Of a stretch of 36,716 bases of DNA, positions 22,683 to 30,375 are shown in pieces. The notes under the pieces were generated by a model. The model had not been told where the DNA came from. It did not search any database and was given only the letters and a program-made list of their open reading frames with translations. Positions within the stretch are counted from its first letter, which is position 1. Every line of letters begins with the position of its first letter. The position numbers and the translations under genes were made by a program. Source of the DNA: an uncultured Clostridia bacterium (GTDB lineage Bacteria; Bacillota; Clostridia; Oscillospirales; Ruminococcaceae); the NCBI GenBank assembly GCA_947625125.1, contig CANQNF010000027.1:1-36716 (forward strand), read 5' to 3'.

Positions 22683-22905
22683 CAGTTAAAACTTGAACCG
22701 TTATAAATCGTTTATTTATGCGGATTTGTGAAGTGCGGTTCAAGATGGTTCAAGTTAAAATGAAGTTTTTAAGAAATCATAAAAACAAAATACTGTAAAA
22801 TTCTTTATTTTTGAAAAATTATATATAGAGAAATTACAAACTTGAACTTGAACCGATGTGATGAAAACCTTTTAAGTAAACGCATTTAGAGCGGTTCAAG
22901 TTAAA
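22655..22905. repeat. Cluster of GGTTCAAG/CTTGAACC motifs (right copy)
   Basis: The motif or a close variant occurs in the last codons of the hydrolase gene (about 22638-22680) and again at 22692, 22737, 22747, several sites around 22840-22855 and 22893. It includes the right arm of the 34-bp inverted repeat. The rest is AT-rich and non-coding. It resembles the left cluster at 6763-6951 in motif content and in having both orientations. Confidence 0.75.
22736..22769 (+). repeat. 34-bp perfect inverted repeat, right arm
   Basis: Exact reverse complement of 6855-6888, 15.8 kb away. It begins CGGTTCAAGATGGTTCAAG and ends GAAGTTTT. It lies between the last early gene and the sigma-like late regulator. 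Confidence 0.9.
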
Positions 22906-22923
22906 TGAAAGGAAGTTGTACCG

Positions 22924-23367
22924 GTGAAAGCAAAAGATTATTTGAAACAGTTAGAACTGATAGATTTGAAAATTTCACAAAAAATAAGCGAATTATCAGA
23001 TTTGCGTTCTAAAGCATATAGCATAAAAAGCGTGAATTTTAGTAGCGACGTTTCGCATTCTTCCGGAGCGAATGAAGCAAGCTTTGTTAAGCCCCTTAGT
23101 AATGCGCTGATTCTTGAAAATGAAATCAGTATAGAATTAAATGATTTTATTCAACTAAAACATAAAATAATCAATGAAATTCAAGCGCTGAAAGACACGC
23201 GCTATATCAATATTCTATATAAGAGATATGTTCAATTCATGAAGCTTGAAGATATTGCTTCCGCTATGAATTATACATATCAGTACACGATTGAGCTTCA
23301 CGGTAAAGCTTTACAAGCTTTTCAAATTACCTATAAAAACCTATTGAAAACTTATATAGATTCGTGA
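22924..23367 (+). CDS. Sigma-70 region 4-like late regulator (ArpU/DUF1492-like)
   Basis: The 147-residue protein has a coiled-coil N-terminus (residues 1-40) and a helix-turn-helix at the end (LKDTRYINILYKRYVQFMKLEDIASAMNYTYQYTIELHGKALQAF), which is the pattern of sigma region 4 proteins such as ArpU and DUF1492, used by Gram-positive phages to switch on late genes. The GTG start follows AGGAAGTTGTACCG. It lies directly upstream of the terminase, as expected, and is separated from it by a terminator and a large hairpin. The GGTTCAAG cluster is its leader. Confidence 0.75.
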   Translation: MKAKDYLKQLELIDLKISQKISELSDLRSKAYSIKSVNFSSDVSHSSGANEASFVKPLSNALILENEISIELNDFIQLKHKIINEIQALKDTRYINILYKRYVQFMKLEDIASAMNYTYQYTIELHGKALQAFQITYKNLLKTYIDS

Positions 23368-23388
23368 TAAAATGTTACCATAAAATTT

Positions 23389-23416
23389 CGGCGCGGAATT
23401 CTACGCCGATTTTTTA
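23389..23416 (+). terminator. Intrinsic terminator after the late regulator
   Basis: TCGGCG (23389-23394) pairs with CGCCGA (23404-23409) around CGGAATTCTA, followed by TTTTTTA. It would end early transcription before the late operon, unless read through. Confidence 0.8.
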
Positions 23417-23427
23417 TTTCCTCTTTG

Positions 23428-23494
23428 CCCCCGGAAAGATGCTCATAGCCGTGTTACTTTCGTCTTAATGCGGTGAACTCCTGCTTTCCGGGGG
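23428..23494 (+). other. Long-range hairpin upstream of terS, 11-bp perfect arms
   Basis: CCCCCGGAAAG (23428-23438) is the exact reverse complement of CTTTCCGGGGG (23484-23494), enclosing 45 bases that may fold further (GCCG...CGGT). It sits between the early terminator and the terminase small subunit gene, where packaging sites (cos/pac) or late-transcript leaders are found. No tRNA shape fits. Function unknown. Confidence 0.6.
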
Positions 23495-23524
23495 TGTTAA
23501 AAACTATTGAAGGGCGGTGAAGTC

Positions 23525-23953
23525 ATGGGAAGATTGGGAACAGGTAAGTTCAGAAGCGCTAAACAAATGATTGACGCTTGGAATGAATATAAATCCGAAT
23601 GTGACAATAAGTTTGTTCTTACGCATGAGTTCAGCGCAAAGAACAGTGAATTTGTCAGCAAAGAACTTCGTCGTTCAGTCACATATACCAAAAAAGGATT
23701 TGCGCTTTTTTGCGGAATGACCGAACAGAATTTCTATGCGACTTATGGTAATAATCCAAAATTTGAGCCGGTTATCGCGCTCATAGGTGAAGAATGCGAA
23801 ATTGATGCCCGTGAAAAGTTTGAATTGGGCGTTATTGATCCGAAGCTTGCGGGATTATGGATGTCAAATTACGGGTATACAACAAAAACTGATTCAAATA
23901 TTTCCGGATCAGTACCCGTTGTAATATCCGGGGGCGATGCCCTTGAAGATTAA
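23525..23953 (+). CDS. terS: Terminase small subunit
   Basis: The 142-residue protein (MGRLGTGKFRSAKQMIDAWNEYKSECDN... GMTEQNFYATYGNNPKFEPVIALIGEECEIDAREKFELGVIDPKLAGLWMSNYGYTTK) reads as a small terminase subunit: a helix-turn-helix for packaging-site recognition, a helical oligomerisation core, then a C-terminal tail. The ATG at 23525 follows AAGGGCGGTGAAGTC. Its stop overlaps the large subunit start by 17 bases, typical of a terminase pair. Confidence 0.85.
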   Translation: MGRLGTGKFRSAKQMIDAWNEYKSECDNKFVLTHEFSAKNSEFVSKELRRSVTYTKKGFALFCGMTEQNFYATYGNNPKFEPVIALIGEECEIDAREKFELGVIDPKLAGLWMSNYGYTTKTDSNISGSVPVVISGGDALED

Positions 23954-25205
23954 ATCCGCGAATAATATATATCTTCCCGACTATGTCGGCAAGGGCTACG
24001 GGTCGTTTTGGCGTTGGCGCGGAAGATACCGCGTGTGTAAAGGCAGCCGCGCAAGTAAAAAATCCAAAACAACCGCTTTGTGGTATATCGTTAATATAAT
24101 AAACTACGAAGACGCGAATCTTTTGGTAGTGCGAAAGGTTTTCCGAACACTGAAAGATTCGTGTTTCACCGAACTTAAATGGGCGATCAACCGTCTGGGC
24201 GTTGCGGAATTTTGGGAAATCAAAGAATCCCCGCTTGAAATGACATATATTCCGACAGGGCAAAAAATCTATTTTCGCGGGCTTGATGATCCGCTGAAAG
24301 TTACTTCAATCACAGTTGAACACGGGTATTTGTGTTGGATGTGGATTGAAGAAGCCTACGAAATAGGCGACGAAAACGATTTTAATATGCTCGATGAATC
24401 CATACGCGGCGCGATCCCGCCCGGAACGGGCTTGTTCAAACAAATCACGCTTACATTCAACCCGTGGAATGAACGGCATTGGTTAAAGGCGCGGTTTTTC
24501 GATAATCCGGATTCTGAAACGTTGGCTATGACAACCAATTATCTTTGTAATGAATGGTTGGACGAAGCCGATTTGAAGGTTTTTGAAACGATGCGGATAA
24601 ACAACCCCCGGCGTTATCGCGTCGCCGGTCTGGGCGAATGGGGCGTTGTTGAAGGGCTTATTTTTGAAAATTGGGAAGAAAAAGCGTTTGATATTGAAGC
24701 GGTTCGCAAAATGTCAAGCGTCAGATCGGCGTTCGGGCTTGATTTCGGCTATACAAACGATCCTTCCGCTTTCTTTTGCGGCTTAATCGACGTTACCGCA
24801 AAAACGCTATGGGTATTTGATGAAATATACAAGCGCGGCATGAGTAACGAAGCGATTGCCGAAGAAATCACAAAAGCCGGCTACGCCAAAGAAAAAATAA
24901 GCGCCGATTCATCCGAACCGAAATCCATTGACCGCTTGCGTGATCTGGGATTAAATCGTATTCACCGGGCAAGAAAAGGCAAAGACAGCGTAAACAACGG
25001 AATTGATTATATTCAGGGTTATCATATAATCGTTCACCCGCGATGTGTGAACTTCCTTACAGAAATAAGTCAATATTCGTGGGAAAAGGACACTAAAACC
25101 GGCAAACCGCTGAATATTCCGGTAGATGATTTTAACCATCTTATGGACGCTATGAGATATGCGTTAGAAGATTTTAGCCGAAGTGCAGCGTTCAGTTTTG
25201 ACTAA
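23937..25205 (+). CDS. terL: Terminase large subunit (PBSX/SPP1 type)
   Basis: The 422-residue protein has the packaging ATPase and the headful nuclease. The Walker A is GSRASKKSKT (36-45), Walker B WMWIEEA (134-140), and the RNase H-like nuclease carries Asp269 (GLDFGYTNDP), Asp324 (SADSSEP) and Asp404 (HLMDAMRYA). The order of genes (TerS, TerL, portal, MuF) matches SPP1-like headful packagers. It pumps DNA into the procapsid through the portal. Confidence 0.95.
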   Translation: MPLKIKSANNIYLPDYVGKGYGSFWRWRGRYRVCKGSRASKKSKTTALWYIVNIINYEDANLLVVRKVFRTLKDSCFTELKWAINRLGVAEFWEIKESPLEMTYIPTGQKIYFRGLDDPLKVTSITVEHGYLCWMWIEEAYEIGDENDFNMLDESIRGAIPPGTGLFKQITLTFNPWNERHWLKARFFDNPDSETLAMTTNYLCNEWLDEADLKVFETMRINNPRRYRVAGLGEWGVVEGLIFENWEEKAFDIEAVRKMSSVRSAFGLDFGYTNDPSAFFCGLIDVTAKTLWVFDEIYKRGMSNEAIAEEITKAGYAKEKISADSSEPKSIDRLRDLGLNRIHRARKGKDSVNNGIDYIQGYHIIVHPRCVNFLTEISQYSWEKDTKTGKPLNIPVDDFNHLMDAMRYALEDFSRSAAFSFD

Positions 25206-25222
25206 ATAATAACACATTAGTA

Positions 25223-25261
25223 ACAAAACGCTTTGAAACGTCAATGTTTTGGGCGTTTTGT
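25223..25261 (+). other. Stem-loop between terL and portal
   Basis: ACAAAACGC (25223-25231) pairs perfectly with GCGTTTTGT (25253-25261), followed by GTTTATT. It may be a weak terminator or an RNA-processing site that sets relative levels of terminase and portal. Confidence 0.5.
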
Positions 25262-25294
25262 GTTTATTAAACAATAGAAAGGGGGCAGAAAAGT

Positions 25295-26773
25295 TTGAAT
25301 GTGCTTAACGGATTAGTGAATAAAATTTCTGATCTGATTCTTTACGGGGCAAAAGCCGACATGACTAACAAAGAATTTCTTGAACAGTCAATTCTTCGGT
25401 GGAAAGGTTCGCCGGAAAGGCTTATGCAGATAAAAGGTCAGCTTTATTATCAGAGCGAACACGATATTCTTTCCCGTAAGCGGACTATGATCGGCGAAGA
25501 CGGCAAACTTCAAGTTGTCGAAAACCTTCCAAACAACTTGATTATTGATAATCAGTATACGAAGATGGTAAATCAGAAAACGAATTATCTTCTGGGTCAG
25601 CCGTTTGTATTGGAAAGTGAAAACACACAATACGCCGAACTTCTGAAACAAGTATTCGATAAAAGATTTATGAAAATTTTGAAGAATACCGGTAAATCAG
25701 CGCTGAATCATGGTATAGCTTGGCTGTTCCCGTATTACGATAATGAAGGCGCTTTCCGCTTCCGATTATTCCCCGGCTATGAAATACTTCCGTTCTGGAG
25801 CGATAGCGAACACACCGCGTTGATGGGCGCTATTAGACTTTATCTCGTTGCCGGATATGAAGGAACAAAGCCCGTGATAGTTGAAAAAGTTGAAGTTTTT
25901 GACTTGAACGGCGTACACAAATATATTCTTGATGGAAACGTTCTTATTCCCGATCTGACCGGCGAAGAACAAGATAGCCCGTATGTTTACGCGGGCAAAC
26001 AACCGCTTAATTGGGCGCGGATTCCTCTTATTCCATTCAAATACAACGAACAGGAAATACCGCTTATTAAGCGTGTAAAGCCCTTGCAGGACGGAATCAA
26101 TGTCATGCTTTCGGACTTTGAAAACAATATGCAGGAAGATGCGCGAAATACCATTCTTGTTTTGAAAAATTATGACGGCGAAAATCTTGGGGAATTCCGC
26201 AAAAATCTCGCTACTTTTGGCGCGGTCAAAGTTCGCTATGACGGTGATACAAAAGGCGGCGTTGAAACGCTTGAAATTACCGTAAATTCCGACAATTACA
26301 AGGCTATTGTGGAAATCTTCAAAAAGGCGCTCATTGAAAATGCTATGGGATATGACGCTAAAGATGATCGGCTTTCCGGCAATCCAAACCAAATGAATAT
26401 TCAATCAATGTATTCTGATATTGATTTGGACGCTAACGACATGGAAACGGAATTTCAAGCGGCGTTTGAAGATGTTCTTTGGTTCGTCAATAAACATTTT
26501 GCGAATACCGGGCGCGGAAACTTTGAAAATGAAGACGTTACAATCATATTCAACCGCGATATTCTGATTAACGAAAGTGAAGCGATTGAAAATTGTAAAG
26601 CTTCCGTCGGCATTTTGTCAGATGAAACGATTATTGGTCAACATCCGTGGGTGGACGATCCGCAAAAAGAGCTTGACCGGGTGCAGAAGCAGCGCGAAAA
26701 GGAACAAGAAGCATCTCTTAAAGAATATGATCCGTTTTCTTCAACCCCTCCGAACGGGGGCGCGGGTGAATGA
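25295..26773 (+). CDS. Portal protein (SPP1 gp6-like)
   Basis: The 492-residue protein starts at a TTG after AAAGGGGGC. It has the SPP1/gp6 portal layout: N-terminal clip/wing (FLEQSILRWKGSPERLMQIKGQLYYQ), the TNYLLGQPF block, and the long helix near PLIKRVKPLQDGINVMLSDFENNMQE that lines the channel. The C-terminus ends in a charged coil (KELDRVQKQREKEQE). The 12-subunit ring is the entry gate for DNA. Its stop overlaps the next gene by four bases, so portal and MuF protein are coupled, as in SPP1. Confidence 0.92.
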   Translation: MNVLNGLVNKISDLILYGAKADMTNKEFLEQSILRWKGSPERLMQIKGQLYYQSEHDILSRKRTMIGEDGKLQVVENLPNNLIIDNQYTKMVNQKTNYLLGQPFVLESENTQYAELLKQVFDKRFMKILKNTGKSALNHGIAWLFPYYDNEGAFRFRLFPGYEILPFWSDSEHTALMGAIRLYLVAGYEGTKPVIVEKVEVFDLNGVHKYILDGNVLIPDLTGEEQDSPYVYAGKQPLNWARIPLIPFKYNEQEIPLIKRVKPLQDGINVMLSDFENNMQEDARNTILVLKNYDGENLGEFRKNLATFGAVKVRYDGDTKGGVETLEITVNSDNYKAIVEIFKKALIENAMGYDAKDDRLSGNPNQMNIQSMYSDIDLDANDMETEFQAAFEDVLWFVNKHFANTGRGNFENEDVTIIFNRDILINESEAIENCKASVGILSDETIIGQHPWVDDPQKELDRVQKQREKEQEASLKEYDPFSSTPPNGGAGE

Positions 26774-29295
26774 AAAATTCAGAATACTGGATTCAGCGCT
26801 TCGGTCAGCTTGAAAACGCACAGCATCAGTTAGGCGCGAAAGCCCAAAAGCAGATTGAAGCGATATACCGCGAAGCCCAAAAGCAGATTGAAGGGAAGAT
26901 TTCAACGTGGTATACTCGGTTCGCGAAGAATAACAATATTTCGCTTGCAGAAGCGCGTCAATGGCTTACCGGCAAGGATTTGAAGGAATTCAAGTGGGAT
27001 GTTCAAGAGTATATCAAATATGGCAGCGAACACGCCTTAACCGGTGCTTGGACAAAAGAGCTTGAAAACGCTTCGGCAAAATACCACATTTCAAAGCTTG
27101 AAGCGCTGAAAATCCAAACTCAACAAAGCCTTGAAAGTTTATTTTCAAAGCAAGGCGCGATTATGTCAAGCGCGATGGGGCAAATCTATACTTCCGGATA
27201 TTATCATACCGCGTATGAGCTTCAAAAAGGCTTTAATATCGGGTGGGATATTAGCGGCGTGGATCAGTCGCAGATCGAAAAACTTTTATCGAAGCCGTGG
27301 GCGGTCGATGAATATAATTTTTCTGAAAGGATTTGGCGAAACAAAAACAAGCTTATTTCCGAAGTTCATAATGAATTGACGCGGAATGTTATGCTTGGTG
27401 CTGATCCGCAAAAGGCTATAGACGCAATTGCCCAAAAGATGGGTACTTCAAAAAGTAACGCCGGGCGGCTCGTTATGACGGAAGAAGCGTATTTTAGTTC
27501 TTTATCACAGGGTGATTCATTTAAAGAACTCGGCGTTGAAAAATATGAAATTGTGGCAACTCTTGATTCTCATACTTCCGATATATGCCGAAATCTTGAC
27601 GGGCAACTGTTTGACATGAAAGATTATCAGCCGGGAACTACCGCGCCGCCCTTCCATGTTCGTTGCAGGTCAACCACTGTTCCCCATTTTGATGATAATT
27701 TCGGGCAGATCGGGGAACGTGCGGCAAGAGATGAGGAAACCGGAAAAACGTATTATATCCCGGACGATATGAAATATAAGGAATGGGAAGATACGTTCGT
27801 TAAAGGCGGCGACAAATCCGGCTTTACGGTTATTGATGATGGTTCAACGCTTCATTATAAACACGCTGAACAGGCTGAACCGGAAGCTGAACCGCCGAAA
27901 AAGGTTTATTTGACCGAAAAGAAGCTAAAATCCTTGATTGCTGATGCAGATGTGCAGCTTGAAGATCTGAACAATCAGTTCGGGGGTATAACGCAAGGGT
28001 GGGCGTATGACGAACTTATAAAAAGTTACGGTTCGTTAGATGATGCCTACAGCGGAGCAACCGGAAGCGATTTGGACGATCTGAAAAAGCTAAAAGCCCT
28101 TGAAGTTAAGATTCAAGAGATCGGGAAGCAAAAAGATGAATGGCAACAAAAGCTGAATGAAAAGCTTATTGCCAAACAGAAAAAGGAATTTGCCAAAAAG
28201 CAGCTTGAACTTGAAGCCCAAAAAGCAACGCTTCAACAACAGCTTGATGATTTTGAAATAAAGACTTATTCCGGAATCTGGTACGGCAAGGACGTGAAAA
28301 CGTCTGATTGGAGCGGGCTAAACATTGAAGGCAAGCTTAAATATTATGAAGGTAAGTTCATAACTGAAACCGATCCCGACAAATTGAAGGAATTTCAAGA
28401 ACTTTATCAGAAGGTCAAGGAGCTTGATGCCGAAGGTAAAGCGTACAATGACATTGAAAAAGAAGTCGCTAAAATCGAATCCGAAATTAAGCAGCTTCAA
28501 AAAGACTTGCAAAAGCTTGAAAGCGGTGATATAATTGATAGCGCCGAAGAAGCCTTTACGCAAGCCCGTAAAGATGCGGCTATGTGGGCGAAATCCACAA
28601 AGGAAGCCGATGATCGCTTGCGGCAAGTATGCGGTGATGTTTGGAAAGCAGCGCCGGGCGCGGAAAAAGACGCGATCTTTAACTATACTTCAAGCTACAG
28701 TAAGTTCAATGAACCTTTACGCGGAATTGAATACGGTACAAACGCCTTCAAGGGCGTTGGAAAGATTGATTTTGATACCATAGGCACAAGTTACAGCGGC
28801 TTTAAACGCGGGCAAGTGCGAAAGCAAATTAACGCTATGACTGATATTATCGAAAAATCAAGCTATGATTTTGATATGTGGTTACAGCGCGGTTGTGATT
28901 ATTCCGGCATGGATAAGTTCTTTGAAATCTCTATGTATGATTTACAGAACGCTTCACAAGCTGAATTAGAACAGCTTCTTTTGGGAAAAACCGTTACAGA
29001 TTACGGCTTTTTCAGTTGCGGTGTTTCAAAGGGAAAAGGCTTTTCGCACAAACCAATTATAATGAACGTGTATGCCCCAAAAGGTACAAAAATGATGTAC
29101 GCCGAACCGTTTTCCGCTTTTGGTAACGGTTCGGGGCGCTCATGGAATGGCGTTGATTCGCAATCGTCATTTGGCTATGAAGCCGAAATGATCTTACAGC
29201 AAGGTACAAGTTTTCGTATAACGAAGGTTGAAAAATCGGGCGGTAAACTGTATCTTGATATAGAAGTTATACTACAGAATACCCCGCAAAGGTAG
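26770..29295 (+). CDS. MuF minor capsid protein fused to an arginine-type ADP-ribosyltransferase
   Basis: The 841-residue protein has three parts. Residues 1-380 are the SPP1 gp7/MuF-like minor head protein, with GADPQKAIDAIAQKM, TLDSHTSDICR and the cysteine motif HVRCRSTTVPHF (about 296-307). Residues about 385-600 are a long coiled coil. Residues about 610-841 read as a mono-ADP-ribosyltransferase of the R-S-E class: Arg707 (QRGCDY), an S-rich FFSCGVS (747-753) and Glu804-x-Glu806 (YEAEM), followed by GTSFRITKV. MuF proteins of this type are packed inside the capsid and can be ejected with the DNA, so the enzyme would reach the host at infection. The target is unknown. Confidence 0.88.
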   Translation: MKNSEYWIQRFGQLENAQHQLGAKAQKQIEAIYREAQKQIEGKISTWYTRFAKNNNISLAEARQWLTGKDLKEFKWDVQEYIKYGSEHALTGAWTKELENASAKYHISKLEALKIQTQQSLESLFSKQGAIMSSAMGQIYTSGYYHTAYELQKGFNIGWDISGVDQSQIEKLLSKPWAVDEYNFSERIWRNKNKLISEVHNELTRNVMLGADPQKAIDAIAQKMGTSKSNAGRLVMTEEAYFSSLSQGDSFKELGVEKYEIVATLDSHTSDICRNLDGQLFDMKDYQPGTTAPPFHVRCRSTTVPHFDDNFGQIGERAARDEETGKTYYIPDDMKYKEWEDTFVKGGDKSGFTVIDDGSTLHYKHAEQAEPEAEPPKKVYLTEKKLKSLIADADVQLEDLNNQFGGITQGWAYDELIKSYGSLDDAYSGATGSDLDDLKKLKALEVKIQEIGKQKDEWQQKLNEKLIAKQKKEFAKKQLELEAQKATLQQQLDDFEIKTYSGIWYGKDVKTSDWSGLNIEGKLKYYEGKFITETDPDKLKEFQELYQKVKELDAEGKAYNDIEKEVAKIESEIKQLQKDLQKLESGDIIDSAEEAFTQARKDAAMWAKSTKEADDRLRQVCGDVWKAAPGAEKDAIFNYTSSYSKFNEPLRGIEYGTNAFKGVGKIDFDTIGTSYSGFKRGQVRKQINAMTDIIEKSSYDFDMWLQRGCDYSGMDKFFEISMYDLQNASQAELEQLLLGKTVTDYGFFSCGVSKGKGFSHKPIIMNVYAPKGTKMMYAEPFSAFGNGSGRSWNGVDSQSSFGYEAEMILQQGTSFRITKVEKSGGKLYLDIEVILQNTPQR

Positions 29296-29305
29296 GCGAT
29301 GGAGA

Positions 29306-29548
29306 ATGGATAAAAAGTCGTTGGAAGAACGTCTTGAAAAAGATATTCTTACCGATAATACAAAACTTCCGAAGTATGAACAGTGTAAAACTTGCCAATT
29401 CCGCAAAATGCAGATCGGCAATTCTTTGATTGACGATTACAGAAGAAGTAGTTGCATGATTTTCCGCTATCCTTCAATGAAGCCTATACAATTCTTCGAT
29501 GGTTCGGCTCGATGCGAATTTTACGAACAAGAAAAACGCAAGAAATAA
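29306..29548 (+). CDS. Small cysteine-containing protein, 80 residues
   Basis: The 80-residue protein (MDKKSLEERLEKDILTDNTKLPKYEQCKTCQFRKM...) has four cysteines in a CxxC...C...C arrangement (CKTC, SSCMIF, ARCEFY), suggesting a zinc-binding fold. It starts 10 bases after the MuF-ART gene and ends at a terminator. It could be an immunity or chaperone protein for the toxin-like ART, or an extra head protein. I do not recognise a family. Confidence 0.65.
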   Translation: MDKKSLEERLEKDILTDNTKLPKYEQCKTCQFRKMQIGNSLIDDYRRSSCMIFRYPSMKPIQFFDGSARCEFYEQEKRKK

Positions 29549-29585
29549 GCACTTTTGAAATTAACTTTTCAATGGTGCTTTTTTC
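29548..29585 (+). terminator. Intrinsic terminator before the scaffold gene
   Basis: AGCAC...GTGCT with an inner TTGAAA/TTTTCAA pairing (29548-29579), followed by TTTTTTC. It would let the capsid genes downstream be transcribed separately from the packaging genes. Confidence 0.7.
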
Positions 29586-29719
29586 ATGCTTATTTTTTCT
29601 TCCAACTATGGGTTAAATAGTGAAAACTCGTCTTTTTAGCATTGTAGACGGTAAAGAACAAGATTCATTCGTGGTTCGTCACCCACGGAAAACAACGTAA
29701 TGAAAGGATCGTGAACACT

Positions 29720-30346
29720 ATGACGAAAGAAGATTTAATCAAAATGGGGTTGAGTGAAGAACAGGCTAACAGCGTTATGACTTCTCTTAATGGGGATTTC
29801 GTAACCAAAACAAGGTTTAACGAACTCAATGAAGAACTGAAAACCGCCCGGCAATCAGTCAGCGATCGCGATAAGCAGCTTGAAGAACTGAAAAAGTCGG
29901 CGGGTGACAATCAGGCGCTTGCCACACAAATTACAACCCTACAACAGCAAAACGCCACGCAGAAAACAGAATTTGAAGCTAAATTGGCGGCGCTGAAACT
30001 CGATAACGCCGTTGAACTCGCGCTTACCGGTGCGAAAGCTAAAAATTCAAAGGCTGTAAAAGCTATGCTTGATTTGTCCAAAGTAAAACTTGGTGAAGAT
30101 GGTAAGCTTTCCGGGCTTGATGAACAGCTTGAAGCCTTGAAGAAATCCGATGGGTATATGTTTGAGGTGCAGGAACAGCAGAAACAACAGTTTACCGGAT
30201 TTCAGCCGGGCGCTTCCGGCGTTGTTCCTTCTTCTACACAAGCGGGATATGAAGCCCGCCTTGCGGATGCTCGTAAGAACAACAATCAGTTAGAGGTTAT
30301 CAAGATTAAGCAGGAAGCAGCAACCGAAGGCGTTATTCTTATGTAA
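29720..30346 (+). CDS. Scaffold protein (GP20-like)
   Basis: The 208-residue protein is a typical phage scaffold: a helical coiled-coil core (residues about 30-95: FNELNEELKTARQSVSDRDKQLEELKK), a flexible Gly/Ser/Pro-rich segment near FQPGASGVVPSSTQ and a charged C-terminus (AYEARLADARKNNNQLEVIKIKQEAATEG) that docks to the capsid protein. The ATG at 29720 has GAAAGGATC upstream; a GTG at 29711 is too close to it. It precedes the major capsid gene, as expected. Confidence 0.82.
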   Translation: MTKEDLIKMGLSEEQANSVMTSLNGDFVTKTRFNELNEELKTARQSVSDRDKQLEELKKSAGDNQALATQITTLQQQNATQKTEFEAKLAALKLDNAVELALTGAKAKNSKAVKAMLDLSKVKLGEDGKLSGLDEQLEALKKSDGYMFEVQEQQKQQFTGFQPGASGVVPSSTQAGYEARLADARKNNNQLEVIKIKQEAATEGVILM

Positions 30347-30375
30347 GATTTTAAGAAAGGTAAGGTAAAACAATT

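Noticed and set aside
6855-22769. Composite transposon bounded by the 34-bp inverted repeats
   Set aside because: No transposase lies inside the arms, no target duplication is visible, and the arms are embedded in wider clusters of the same short motif. A regulatory role fits better.
23428-23494. tRNA or tRNA-like gene
   Set aside because: The 11-bp outer stem and the inner bases do not allow D, anticodon and T arms of normal size.
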